Below, piece after piece: positions 1 through 6,816 of a stretch of DNA of 28,976 nucleotides. The position numbers and the translations under genes are program-made. This stretch comes from CAZMCT01 sp964564785. Lineage in GTDB: Bacteria > Planctomycetota > Phycisphaerae > UBA1845 > Fen-1342. How positions within the stretch are numbered: the first letter of the stretch is position 1; every line of letters begins with the position of its first letter. The DNA lies in contig CAZMCT010000035.1 of the NCBI GenBank assembly GCA_964564785.1, positions 1-28,976 on the forward strand, in the 5' to 3' direction. A model generated the notes under the pieces. It made no database searches, had not been told where the DNA came from, and saw only the letters and a program-made list of their open reading frames with translations.

Positions 1-106
1 GGCCGCGAGCGGCCGGGCGGGCAAGCGGCACCGCGGCCCGCGGGCAGCCCCGCGCCGGCGAGAATCGTCGCTTGGCGGCGACCGCGGGGGCAACGGTGCC
101 CGGGGG

Positions 107-1198
107 TCAGACGGTCGCGGCCGGTGTCCACTCGTGCTGCGGGCTGCCTGGGCTGTGCATCGATACCGCGCTGCCAACCCGTCCGGGCGAGCGTACGGCC
201 CGGCCCTCGGCCCGGCACTCGCGGTACGCCAGATCGAGGTCGGCGTCGACCATCATCCGGACCAGCTCGTGGAAGCGGACCCGCGGCTGCCAGTTCAACT
301 CCCGCCGCGCCTTCGACGCGTCGGCGATGAGTACGTCCACCTCCGTCGGCCGAAAATAGCGGGGGTCGATTTTCACGAAGTCGCGGTAGTCCAGGTCGAG
401 ACAGCCGAAGGCCGCCTCGCAGAACTCGCGGACCGAGTGGGCTTCGCCCGTCCCAATCACGTAGTCGTCCGGATGGTCCTGCCGGAGCATGAGCGCCATG
501 GCTGTTACGAAATCACCGGCATAGCCCCAGTCGCGGCGGGCTTCGAGATTGCCGAGGTACAGTTCCTGTTGCAGGCCGACGCTGATGCGCGTCGCGGCAC
601 GCGTGATCTTGCGCGTGACGAAGGTTTCCCCGCGGCGGGGCGACTCGTGGTTGAAGAGGATTCCGTTGGCGGCGTAGATGCCGTACGCCGCGCGGTAGTT
701 GCGCGTGACGTAGTAGGCGAACGCCTTCGCGGCCGCGTAGGGGCTGCGCGGATCGAAGCACGTGTTTTCGTTGATCGGCCCGCGGGTGCTGTTGCCGAAC
801 ATCTCGCTGCTGGACGCCTGATAATAACGGATCCGGGGATTGACGTCGCGGATGCACTCCAGGAGGCGCAACGCCCCCAGCCCCCCGACGTCGGCCGTGA
901 ATTCGGGCTGGTCGAAGCTGATTCGCACGTGCGACTGCGCGCCGAGGTTGTACACCTCGTCCGGCTGGACCTCACGCAAGATGCGATGCAGGCTCGTGCT
1001 GTCGCCCAGATCGCCGTAATGCGTGTGAAATCGCACGTCGGACTCGTGCGGATCACGGTACAGATGATCCACGCGGCCGGTGTTGAACGAACTGCTGCGG
1101 CGGATGATCCCGTGGACCGTGTAACCCTCGGCCAGGAGGTGTTCCGCGAGGTAGGAACCGTCCTGGCCGGTGATCCCCGTAATGAGCGCGACCGGCAT
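107..1198 (-). CDS. gmd: GDP-mannose 4,6-dehydratase
   Basis: Converts GDP-D-mannose to GDP-4-keto-6-deoxy-D-mannose, the precursor of GDP-fucose, GDP-rhamnose and related deoxysugars used in surface polysaccharides. It is a cytoplasmic extended SDR enzyme. The Rossmann motif GITGQDG is at residues 8-14 and YNLGAQSHV at about 83-91. S130, E132, Y154 and K158 align with the catalytic Thr/Ser, Glu, Tyr and Lys of E. coli Gmd. LFNHESPRRGETFVTRKI, another family signature, follows. The length of 363 aa is normal, but the last ~30 residues are a Ser/Pro-rich tail that looks non-conserved. The start is well supported: GAGGAGG lies just upstream of the ATG. The gene stands at the window edge, so a following reductase or epimerase, if present, would lie outside. 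The family call is very secure. Confidence 0.97.
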   Translation of the reverse strand: MPVALITGITGQDGSYLAEHLLAEGYTVHGIIRRSSSFNTGRVDHLYRDPHESDVRFHTHYGDLGDSTSLHRILREVQPDEVYNLGAQSHVRISFDQPEFTADVGGLGALRLLECIRDVNPRIRYYQASSSEMFGNSTRGPINENTCFDPRSPYAAAKAFAYYVTRNYRAAYGIYAANGILFNHESPRRGETFVTRKITRAATRISVGLQQELYLGNLEARRDWGYAGDFVTAMALMLRQDHPDDYVIGTGEAHSVREFCEAAFGCLDLDYRDFVKIDPRYFRPTEVDVLIADASKARRELNWQPRVRFHELVRMMVDADLDLAYRECRAEGRAVRSPGRVGSAVSMHSPGSPQHEWTPAATV

Positions 1199-1418
1199 GG
1201 TGCCTCCTCGGTCTCGGGTGAACCGCGCGCCGGCCGCGTTCGATCGACGCCGGCCGGGCTCTGATAAAAAGAGATCGGTCAGGTCCGCCGCCGGGATTCA
1301 GCGCGTGACCGCGACCGTGAGCAGCGGCGGGACGCGACGTCAGGTCGACAGGCGGTCCGAGGGCTCCGCCGCCCCCGCGTGCAGGCCGGTCGCGGAACGC
1401 GCGCCGCGGTGTGGGGAA

Positions 1419-1658
1419 TCAGAAGAAATGCCGCACGAGCAGGTGGAGGAAGTAGAACCCGGCCGCGATCAGGACCATTCCGATGACGACGTTGAAGAAC
1501 GTGATCACGGTCGAGCGGGGCATCTCGCGCGGGTGCCGGGCCCGCGTGCCGCGATACACCGTGACGACGCAGGCCACCAGCGGCAGCATCATCCACAACC
1601 GGGCGCCGGCCGGCAGCTCGAGCGGATGCACAAAGAGCAGCGCCAGAAGCTCGCTCAC
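1419..1658 (-). CDS. small two-helix membrane protein, coupled to the upstream gene
   Basis: A 79-aa protein that I do not recognise as a named family. It starts at GTG, which overlaps the stop codon of the DUF6677-like gene as GTGA, an arrangement typical of translational coupling. This overlap decides the start; the open frame runs further upstream only as a shadow. Two hydrophobic segments are visible, at about residues 21-35 (LWMMLPLVACVVTVY) and 52-75 (ITFFNVVIGMVLIAAGFYFL). A basic linker containing RGTRARHPRE lies between them, which would give a hairpin topology. The protein ends in LVRHFF. It is the third gene of the fmdB-like operon. Its function is unknown, and the pairing suggests it may form a complex with the DUF6677-like protein. 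Confidence 0.72.
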   Translation of the reverse strand: MSELLALLFVHPLELPAGARLWMMLPLVACVVTVYRGTRARHPREMPRSTVITFFNVVIGMVLIAAGFYFLHLLVRHFF

Positions 1659-2185
1659 CGCGCCACCTCGTCCCGCACCGCCGCCACCTCGCGCGCATAG
1701 GTGGGCAACCCGGTCTGCGCCCGTGCCAGCGCATCGAGAATCACCAGCAGGTTCAGCAATCCCGCGGCCGCGAGGTAGATGGTCGCGATGTCGGACTCGG
1801 GGTAGTAGGACATGTACCCGCGGGCGGTGGCCGCCTCGAGATAGGTGATGTAGGTGTTCACGTCGGCCGGGTCGGGAGCCTCGCTGAGCCCCGCCTGCTG
1901 AAGCACGGGGCGCTCGAGCGCGCGGCTGACCCACGTCAGCGGCAGGGTGTAGCCTCCCACGCCGAGCTCCGCCAGGTACAGCCACTTGTTGGTGCGCACA
2001 TTCACGGACGGCAGCACACCCCCGAACGCCAGCCCGGTCCAGTACGGCAGACTCACGGCCAGGAAGAACACCACCCCCAGCCCGCGGTGCCCCAGCCACC
2101 AGTGCCCCAGACCCGGCAAAAGCCAGCTCAGGATCCCCGCCGGGATGGACCGCTTGCTGTCGGGCTGCCGTGGGGCCACGCTCAC
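1655..2185 (-). CDS. DUF6677-like integral membrane protein
   Basis: A 176-aa membrane protein. The N-terminal segment AGILSWLLPGLGHWWLGHRG, followed by a hydrophobic stretch (VVFFLAVSLPYWTGLAFG), resembles the PGLGHxYLG-type start of small membrane proteins common in Planctomycetes, which I recall as DUF6677. Further hydrophobic segments lie at about residues 70-85 and 138-150 (IYLAAAGLLNLLVILDAL). The loop between them contains LERPVLQQAGLSEAPDPADVNTY-like sequence, probably outside the membrane. The ATG lies 9 nt after the fmdB-like stop, and the stop overlaps the GTG of the next small membrane gene, so the three form an operon. The biochemical role is unknown. The family name is from memory and should be tested with a profile search. 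Confidence 0.8.
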   Translation of the reverse strand: MSVAPRQPDSKRSIPAGILSWLLPGLGHWWLGHRGLGVVFFLAVSLPYWTGLAFGGVLPSVNVRTNKWLYLAELGVGGYTLPLTWVSRALERPVLQQAGLSEAPDPADVNTYITYLEAATARGYMSYYPESDIATIYLAAAGLLNLLVILDALARAQTGLPTYAREVAAVRDEVAR

Positions 2186-2194
2186 CGGCTCCTG

Positions 2195-2425
2195 CTATTC
2201 GGCATAGGGGCAGCTCCCCGATTCGCCGCAGCGGCCGCAGCCCGGTGGCACAGCCGCCCCCGGCTGTGTTCCCCGCGGGGCGGACGCATGGGCCGCGAAC
2301 ACGCTCGGCTGCCGCTCGACCTTTCGCTCGCCGCATTGCGGGCAGGTGATGCGGGCTTCCTCGCCCGCCGACCGGACAAGTTCCTCGAAAACCGCCTCAC
2401 ACGCGGGACAGCGATATTCGTACAT
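2195..2425 (-). CDS. FmdB-family zinc-ribbon protein
   Basis: A 76-aa protein beginning MYEYRCPACEAVFEELV, the hallmark start of the FmdB/CxxC zinc-ribbon family. C6/C9 and C29/C32 (ITCPQCGERKVER) form the expected four-Cys zinc knuckle. The function of this family is poorly defined; FmdB was named for a regulator of formamidase genes. After the ribbon, the region around residues 50-61 is encoded by a copy of a dispersed DNA repeat (see 2245-2272), and the protein ends with a second Cys cluster, CGRCGESGSC. The start was set at the ATG that opens the conserved domain, with AGGAG about 12 nt upstream; the longer open frame upstream covers a repeat and a promoter. It is the first gene of a three-gene operon with the DUF6677-like protein. 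Confidence 0.85.
   Translation of the reverse strand: MYEYRCPACEAVFEELVRSAGEEARITCPQCGERKVERQPSVFAAHASAPRGTQPGAAVPPGCGRCGESGSCPYAE
2245..2272. repeat. dispersed palindromic repeat inside the fmdB-like gene
   Basis: GTGGCACAGCCGCCCCCGG followed by CTGTGTTCC is nearly identical to stretches at 2587-2614 and 2787-2814 in the neighbouring intergenic region. The core CACAGCCG...CGGCTGTG is an inverted repeat. Here it lies in frame inside the C-terminal coding part of the FmdB-like gene, encoding roughly GTQPGAAVPP between the zinc ribbon and the final Cys cluster. Confidence 0.75.
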
Positions 2426-2460
2426 CGGCACGCGGCAACTCCTACCCGGCTCGTCATCGC

Positions 2461-2490
2461 AGTATAGCCGCCCGTTGAAAAAGGGGACAA
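2461..2490 (-). promoter_or_regulatory. putative sigma-70-type promoter for the fmdB-like operon
   Basis: On the minus strand TTGTCC (2490-2485) and TATACT (2466-2461) are separated by 18 nt, and the ATG of the fmdB-like gene lies 35 nt beyond the -10 box. The match is 4/6 and 5/6 to the standard boxes. The -35 box lies inside the end of a REP-like element (CCCCTTTTTCAA), so the promoter looks partly built by the repeat. Confidence 0.45.
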
Positions 2491-2512
2491 GCACCGCGCG
2501 CGTCAGGCACCA
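2474..2512. repeat. REP/MITE-like element, partial (copy 1)
   Basis: Starts GTTGAAAAAGGGGACAAGCA and continues with CCGCG. This is the reverse complement of the right end of the copies near 3930 and 23830. Only this end is clear; the sequence past about 2512 has diverged or was replaced by the neighbouring direct repeats. Confidence 0.6.
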
Positions 2513-2539
2513 CGCGAGCCGGCATCGCTGCCGTCGCGC

Positions 2540-2840
2540 CCGACGGCTCGCCGGCGGGGCCCGCGAGCCGTGACAAGCCCGTCCGTGTGGCACAGCCGCC
2601 CCGGGCTGTGTTTCCAGCTATGCTGTTTCCGGGAGCCGTAGCGGCCGACGGCTCGTCGNNNNNNNNNNNNNNNNNNNNNNNNNNNNNNNNNNNNNNNNNN
2701 NNNNNNNNNNNNNNNNNNNNNNNNNNNNNNNNNNNNNNNNNNNNNNNNNNNNNNNNNNTGCACCCGAGCCGTGACGGGCCCGTCCGTGTGGCACAGCCGC
2801 CCCCGGCTGTGTTCCACGCTATGCTGTGGCCGGAGGTTCG
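2540..2840. repeat. direct repeats around an assembly gap
   Basis: Two long, near-identical copies are visible, at about 2565-2631 and 2766-2831. Each runs from GAGCCGTGAC through GTCCGTGTGGCACAGCCGCC to GCTATGCTG. A flanking GACGGCTCG occurs before and after the first copy (about 2540 and 2646), suggesting a unit of roughly 105 bp. The 100-N gap (2659-2758) sits inside this array, so the true copy number is unknown. The last copy ends directly at the ribosome-binding site of the gene starting at 2843. Together with the REP-like piece and promoter this accounts for the non-coding stretch 2426-2842. Confidence 0.75.
2659..2758. other. 100-N scaffold gap
   Basis: Exactly 100 unresolved bases, the conventional placeholder for a gap of unknown size. 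It falls inside a direct-repeat array, which probably caused the assembly break. Confidence 0.98.
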
Positions 2841-2842
2841 CC

Positions 2843-3769
2843 ATGCCGAACGCCCACCACACCCCCCGCACCGTCGCCGTCACCGGTGCCTCCGGCCTGA
2901 TCGGCCGTGCCCTGGCTGCCGATTTCGCCGCCGCCGGCACGCGCGTCGTCCGCCTGGTCCGCCGGCCCCCGCAAATGCCGGACGAAATCCGGTGGGACCC
3001 CGAAGCGGGCCTGCCCGACCCGGCCGGCCTGGCGGGCATCGATGCCCTGGTCCACCTGGCCGGCGAGAACGTCGGCTCCGGGCGCTGGACCGCCGCCCGC
3101 AAGGCGCGGATCCGGTCGAGCCGCGTCGATTCGACCCGGGCCCTGGTCGCGAGCCTGGCGCGGGTCCGGCCGCCCCCCGCGGCGTTTGTCTGTGCATCGG
3201 CCATCGGGTTCTACGGTAACCGTGGCGACGAGCTGCTGACCGAGGCCAGTCCGCCGGGCCGCGGGTTCCTCGCCGACGTGTGCCGCGACTGGGAGGCTGC
3301 GGCCGCCGCGGCCGCGGATGCGGGGTTGCGCAGCGTGAGCCTGCGGTTCGGAGCGGTGCTCGCGCCGGACGGCGGCATGCTTGCCAAGCTGCTGACGCCG
3401 ATGAAGCTCGGCGTGGGTGGGCCGATCGGCGACGGCCGGCAATGGGTGAGCTGGGTCACCATCTCGGATGTGGTCCGCGCGGTGCGTTTCGTGGCGGAAC
3501 ACAGCGCGTTGCGCGGACCGGTAAACGTGGTGGCCCCGCGGCCGGTGACCTTGAACGAATTCATGGCCGCGCTGGGGCGTGTGCTCGGCCGCCCCGCGGC
3601 GATGCGGATGCCGGCGTGGGCGGCGCGGCTGGCGTTCGGCGAGCTGGCGGACGAGGTGCTGCTCGCGAGCGTGCGGGTGTCGCCGCAGATCCTGCAAGAG
3701 TCCGGCTTCACGTTCGACGACCCCGAACTCGAACCCGCGCTCCGCCGGCTGCTCTCCGTGCCCCGTTAA
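2843..3769 (+). CDS. TIGR01777-family NAD(P)-dependent epimerase (YfcH-like)
   Basis: A 308-aa extended SDR protein of the TIGR01777/YfcH type; the substrate is unknown for the whole family. The Rossmann motif VAVTGASGLIGRAL lies near residue 11. LVHLAGENVGSGRWTAARK and the following RSSRVDSTRALV are family-typical, as is SAIGFYGNRGDELLTE. The region GGPIGDGRQWVSWVTISDVV leads into the C-terminal DUF1731 domain (MRMPAWAARLAFGELADEVL ... SPQILQESGFTF). The start is the ATG eight bases after GGAGG. The open frame extends upstream, but that part is only translated repeat, so the shorter start is preferred. The nearest downstream gene is 328 bases away behind repeats, so it is probably a single-gene unit. 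The family assignment is secure; the physiological role is not. Confidence 0.92.
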   Translation: MPNAHHTPRTVAVTGASGLIGRALAADFAAAGTRVVRLVRRPPQMPDEIRWDPEAGLPDPAGLAGIDALVHLAGENVGSGRWTAARKARIRSSRVDSTRALVASLARVRPPPAAFVCASAIGFYGNRGDELLTEASPPGRGFLADVCRDWEAAAAAAADAGLRSVSLRFGAVLAPDGGMLAKLLTPMKLGVGGPIGDGRQWVSWVTISDVVRAVRFVAEHSALRGPVNVVAPRPVTLNEFMAALGRVLGRPAAMRMPAWAARLAFGELADEVLLASVRVSPQILQESGFTFDDPELEPALRRLLSVPR

Positions 3770-3805
3770 CCGCGGAGCCGCGGAAGGCCGGAGAGGACGC
3801 AAGCT
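3768..3805. repeat. decayed 'cgcggag/gacgcag' dispersed repeat
   Basis: Directly after the stop codon the sequence runs AACCGCGGAGCCGCGGAAGG then CCGGAGAGGACGCA. It resembles the common dispersed pattern of imperfect 8-9-bp GCGGAGA-like steps seen between genes in many bacteria. A clearer copy lies inside rimO. The rest of the non-coding stretch 3770-4097 holds a REP-like element and a 7-bp tandem repeat, and no gene. Confidence 0.45.
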
Positions 3806-3829
3806 GAAGGAAGATGACCTAGCGTCCCA

Positions 3830-3930
3830 TTGAAAAAGGGGGGCCGGCTCTGCGCCCACCCACATCACGGTAGCGGCAACAGCCACTCCCGCGGTGGCTG
3901 CGCTCCCGCGTTGCCTGTACCCTTTTTCAT
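3830..3930. repeat. REP/MITE-like element, complete (copy 2)
   Basis: About 100 bp bounded by inverted ends TTGAAAAAGGG (3830-3840) and CCCTTTTTCAT (3920-3930). The interior contains CACGGTAGCGGCAACAGCC and ACTCCCGCGGTG, which recur at 23770-23810 and, more diverged, at 25370-25415. It has no coding capacity, so any movement would need a transposase supplied elsewhere (a RAYT-type enzyme is my inference). Confidence 0.8.
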
Positions 3931-4036
3931 GCTGGGGGCCGCCCAATCGGATGCTCCGGCATCCGCGTCCCTCGGGCTCTGACCACTCTCGCTTCCTCGA
4001 TCCCCCCGTCCCTCGATCGCTCTTACCCGTTTCCCA

Positions 4037-4071
4037 TTCCCTGTTCCCTGTTCCCTGTTCCCTGTTCCCTT
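4037..4071. repeat. 7-bp tandem repeat (TTCCCTG)x5
   Basis: Four perfect copies of TTCCCTG followed by TTCCCTT, ending 26 bases before the glycosyltransferase start codon. In frame with the gene it would read as an improbable Ser/Leu/Phe/Pro repeat, which argues that translation starts after it. Confidence 0.85.
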
Positions 4072-4097
4072 CCGCCTTCCGCCGCTACTCTCGCCGC

Positions 4098-5252
4098 ATG
4101 CTCATCGTCTCGCTCGCGGCCGTCACGTGGCGCTTCCGGCTCGTCGGCCGCACGCGCATGCTGACGGAGGCCTGGCTGCGCGCGGGTCAGTCCACCGTCT
4201 TCGTACAGGCACCGTCGCTGCGGACGGGGCTGGAACGCGTGCTGGCCCCCCTACGGCCGCAGGACGAAGCGCCCGTCGTGCGGCCGTGGCCGACGTGGCC
4301 GGCGCGCACGTGGCCGTTCCTGGGCCGCCGGCGGCTCGAAGCGATAATCCGCGGCCGCGCCCGGGCCCTGCGGCGCACGCTCGAGCGGCAGATCGACTGG
4401 CACGCGTCGGCGGCGATTGTCGTCTCGCCGCTCTGGACGCCGTGGCTGGACGAACTGCCGTTCGCGCAGGTCGTGTACGACTGCATCGACGAGTTGCGCG
4501 TTCATGTCCCGCGCGCGGAGCTCGTGCCACTGTATCAGGATTGGGAGAACCAGCTCATCGCCCGGGCCGACGCCGCGGTCGTCACCGCCGCGACGCTCGG
4601 CGCGGGCCTGCGGGCCCGCCGCCCCGACCTGCCGCTCACCGTGATCCGCAACGGCGTGGATGTCGAGCGCTTCACGCGGTTGGCGGCCGAGACGCCGCGA
4701 CCTGCGGACCTGCCCGCCGGCCGGCCGATCGTCGGGTTCGTCGGCGCGCTGTACGACTGGATCGACTGGGAGCTGATCGCCGCGACGGCCGCCCGCTGCC
4801 CCGAGCTGGAATTCGTCCTGGTCGGCCCGCACGACGGCCGCGGCGACGTGCAGCGGGTGGCGGCGTTGCCGAACGTGCGGCTGCTCGGGCCGCGGCCGTA
4901 CGCGCACGTCCCTGCCTACATCGCCGCATTCGACGTGTGCTGGGTGCCGTTCCGGCAGGACGATGTCGGCCGGGCCGCCAACCCGGTGAAAATCTACGAG
5001 TACTTGGCCCTCGGCAAGCCGGTCGTCACGACGCCGGTGGCCGACACGGACGCGTTCGGTGATCTCGTCCGGGTCGTCCGCACGGCCGACGAGGCCGCGG
5101 GGGCGCTGCGGGGTTACCTCGCCGAGCCCGCCGACCCCGCGGCCGCGATCGCGTTCGCCCGCGAGAATTCGTGGGACCGCCGAGCCCGGGAGTACGTGGA
5201 ATGGCTCGCGTGCGGAGCGCTGCGGCGGCCCGCGCCCCGTGTGGCCGAGTAG
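4098..5252 (+). CDS. GT-B glycosyltransferase (group 1 / GT4-like)
   Basis: A 384-aa cytoplasmic or membrane-associated glycosyltransferase that would transfer a sugar from a nucleotide-sugar donor during surface polysaccharide assembly; donor and acceptor cannot be read from the sequence. The N-terminal domain carries VVYDCIDEL (near residue 130), typical of the TuaH-like subgroup. The linker contains IRNGVDVERF (near 182) and the C-terminal domain IVGFVGALYDWIDWELI and VRLLGPRPYAHVPAYIAAFD. NPVKIYEYLALGKPVVTTPV (near 295-314) holds the acidic residue that contacts the donor ribose. The ATG at the head of the conserved region is used, because upstream in-frame sequence is tandem repeat. No clear Shine-Dalgarno precedes it. 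gmd in the same window makes a polysaccharide role plausible, but they are not in one operon. Confidence 0.88.
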   Translation: MLIVSLAAVTWRFRLVGRTRMLTEAWLRAGQSTVFVQAPSLRTGLERVLAPLRPQDEAPVVRPWPTWPARTWPFLGRRRLEAIIRGRARALRRTLERQIDWHASAAIVVSPLWTPWLDELPFAQVVYDCIDELRVHVPRAELVPLYQDWENQLIARADAAVVTAATLGAGLRARRPDLPLTVIRNGVDVERFTRLAAETPRPADLPAGRPIVGFVGALYDWIDWELIAATAARCPELEFVLVGPHDGRGDVQRVAALPNVRLLGPRPYAHVPAYIAAFDVCWVPFRQDDVGRAANPVKIYEYLALGKPVVTTPVADTDAFGDLVRVVRTADEAAGALRGYLAEPADPAAAIAFARENSWDRRAREYVEWLACGALRRPAPRVAE

Positions 5253-5264
5253 TGCCGAAGCTCC

Positions 5265-5288
5265 AAAAAAGCCGGCGCCCGGGTCGGC
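5265..5288 (-). terminator. putative intrinsic terminator of rimO
   Basis: On the minus strand, 14 bases after the rimO stop codon, GCCGACCCGGGCGCCGGC can fold with a GCCG/CGGC stem plus partial inner pairs, and six Ts follow. The stem is short, so confidence is moderate. It lies between convergent genes. Confidence 0.45.
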
Positions 5289-5302
5289 AAAAGCAGCCTC
5301 GC

Positions 5303-6787
5303 CTACGCGATGGGCAGCCGCTGCCGCGTCGGCCGCACGAGCAGGTCGTAGCCGTCGGCGCCCGTGCATTCGACGGGCACCAGCTCGCCCGGCGCGAACG
5401 GTCCGCCGGCGACACGGCACACGCTGTCGACCTCCGGCGCCTGACCCGCATGCCGCCCAACCCACGTTGCAGCGTGCGTTCTTTGTGTCTCTGCGTCTCC
5501 GGGGTGATCCTCGCCATCGATGACCATGTCGAACCGCGAGCCCACCCGCCGCCGATTCGCCGCGAATGCGACCGCCTGCTGCGCCAGCATGAGCCGCGCG
5601 TGCCGTTCCCGCTTGACTTCGTCGGAGAGCTGGGCGCGGATCCGCCCGGCCGGCGTTTCGGCCTCGAACGAATACTGGAAGGCGCCGACGGCGTCGAAAC
5701 CGAACTCGCCCACGAAGCGCTCGAGCTCGGCGAACTCCGCCTCGGTCTCGCCCGGGAAGCCGACGATGAACGTCGTGCGGATCGTCACGCCCGGGATGCG
5801 GCCGCGCAGCTTCGCCAGCAGTTCCTCCTGCTGCCGCCGCGTGACGCGCCGCCCCATCGCCTTGAGCATCCGGTCGTTGACGTGCTGGAGCGGAATGTCG
5901 ATGTACTTGACGACCCGCGGCGACTCCGCGATGGCCGCGATCAGCTCGTCCGTGAGTATCGAGGGATACACGTACATCAGCCGCAGCCAGCGGGCCCCGT
6001 CGCAGGCCCGGTCCAGCTCGCGGAGCAGCCCCGCCAGGCCCGGTTCGTACCCGATGTCCCGCCCATAGCTGGTCGTGTCCTGCCCGATCAGGATCAGCTC
6101 GCGGGCGCCGTCGGCAATCAGTTCGCGGCACTCCGCCACCAGCTCGTCCGGCGTCTTGCAGTGCATCGGCCCGCGGATCGACGGGATGGTGCAGAAGGTG
6201 CACTTCTGGTCGCAGCCCTCGCTGATTCGCACGTACGCGAAGTGCCGCGGCGTCAGGCGCAGCCGGCCCTGGTCACTCCAGCGCCCGGCGGCACCGGCCG
6301 CGATCGGGTGATAGTCGCCCAGGTGCAGCTTGACCTCGGCGTCGCGGGCCCGGCGCCAGACCGCCCGGACGACATCGTCGCGGTTATGTACGCCGACCAG
6401 CGCGTCGATCTCGGGCACCTCGTCGAGCAGCTTCTCGCCGTCGCGCTGGACGAGACAGCCGGCCACGACGATCCGCCGCAGCGCGCCCCGCCGCTTGCGC
6501 TCGGCCAATTCGCGGATGACGCCGAGCGCTTCGTCGCGGGCGGCCCCCAGGAAGCCGCAGGTGTTGACGACGATCGTATCCGCGGCCGACTCGTCGCCGG
6601 TGATCACCGCGCCGGATTCGGCGATCTGACCGAGCATTTTCTCGGAATCGACGAGGTTCTTCGCGCAGCCGAGCGAGACGAAACCCACCACCGGCGGTTG
6701 CGGCGTTCGCGGGCGCGCTGCCAAGGGCAGGATGACGCCGCGCCGGCGGCCCGCGGTGTCGGGTCGATCTGTGCCTTGAGCACTCAA
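5303..6787 (-). CDS. rimO: ribosomal protein S12 methylthiotransferase RimO
   Basis: A radical-SAM enzyme that adds a methylthio group to the conserved Asp of ribosomal protein S12, using two iron-sulfur clusters. The N-terminal UPF0004 domain has the three cluster Cys in VGFVSLGCAKNLVDSEK, VVNTCGFL and VAGCLVQ. The radical-SAM motif is EGCDQKCTFCTIPSIRG (C192, C196, C199 in this numbering). IGQDTTSYG, the conserved IDIPLQH region and VGFPGETEAEF follow, and the C-terminus is a TRAM domain. The TRAM domain has an in-frame insertion derived from a DNA repeat (5466-5510). There is no ATG near the conserved start. TTG at 6787 has AGGA about 10 nt upstream and is chosen; TTG at 6850 or GTG nearer VVGFVSLG are alternatives. 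It is the last gene of the lpxA-glxK-rimO run. Confidence 0.93.
   Translation of the reverse strand: MSAQGTDRPDTAGRRRGVILPLAARPRTPQPPVVGFVSLGCAKNLVDSEKMLGQIAESGAVITGDESAADTIVVNTCGFLGAARDEALGVIRELAERKRRGALRRIVVAGCLVQRDGEKLLDEVPEIDALVGVHNRDDVVRAVWRRARDAEVKLHLGDYHPIAAGAAGRWSDQGRLRLTPRHFAYVRISEGCDQKCTFCTIPSIRGPMHCKTPDELVAECRELIADGARELILIGQDTTSYGRDIGYEPGLAGLLRELDRACDGARWLRLMYVYPSILTDELIAAIAESPRVVKYIDIPLQHVNDRMLKAMGRRVTRRQQEELLAKLRGRIPGVTIRTTFIVGFPGETEAEFAELERFVGEFGFDAVGAFQYSFEAETPAGRIRAQLSDEVKRERHARLMLAQQAVAFAANRRRVGSRFDMVIDGEDHPGDAETQRTHAATWVGRHAGQAPEVDSVCRVAGGPFAPGELVPVECTGADGYDLLVRPTRQRLPIA
5466..5510. repeat. dispersed repeat inserted in frame in the rimO TRAM domain
   Basis: On the minus strand CACCCCGGAGACGCAGAGAC followed by ACAAAGAACGCA matches the familiar intergenic 'ccgcggagacgcagagacacag' type of dispersed repeat. 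It encodes about 15 residues (HPGDAETQRTHAA) between MVIDGED and WVGRHAGQAPEVD, where RimO TRAM domains normally have a short loop. The reading frame is kept. Confidence 0.6.
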
Positions 6788-6816
6788 GAATGCGTATCCT
6801 GATGGACGCTCTAAGC

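Noticed and set aside
134..1264. 376-aa open frame antisense to gmd
   Set aside because: A GC-rich shadow frame. The gmd strand carries clear enzyme motifs, whereas the antisense has none.
3894..4097. N-terminal extension of the glycosyltransferase
   Set aside because: It would translate a REP-like element end and a 7-bp tandem repeat. The conserved domain starts at the ATG at 4098.
4251..6203. 650-aa minus-strand open frame across the glycosyltransferase and rimO
   Set aside because: It overlaps two well-supported genes in other frames, and its Arg/Ala/Gly-rich composition is typical of high-GC shadow frames.
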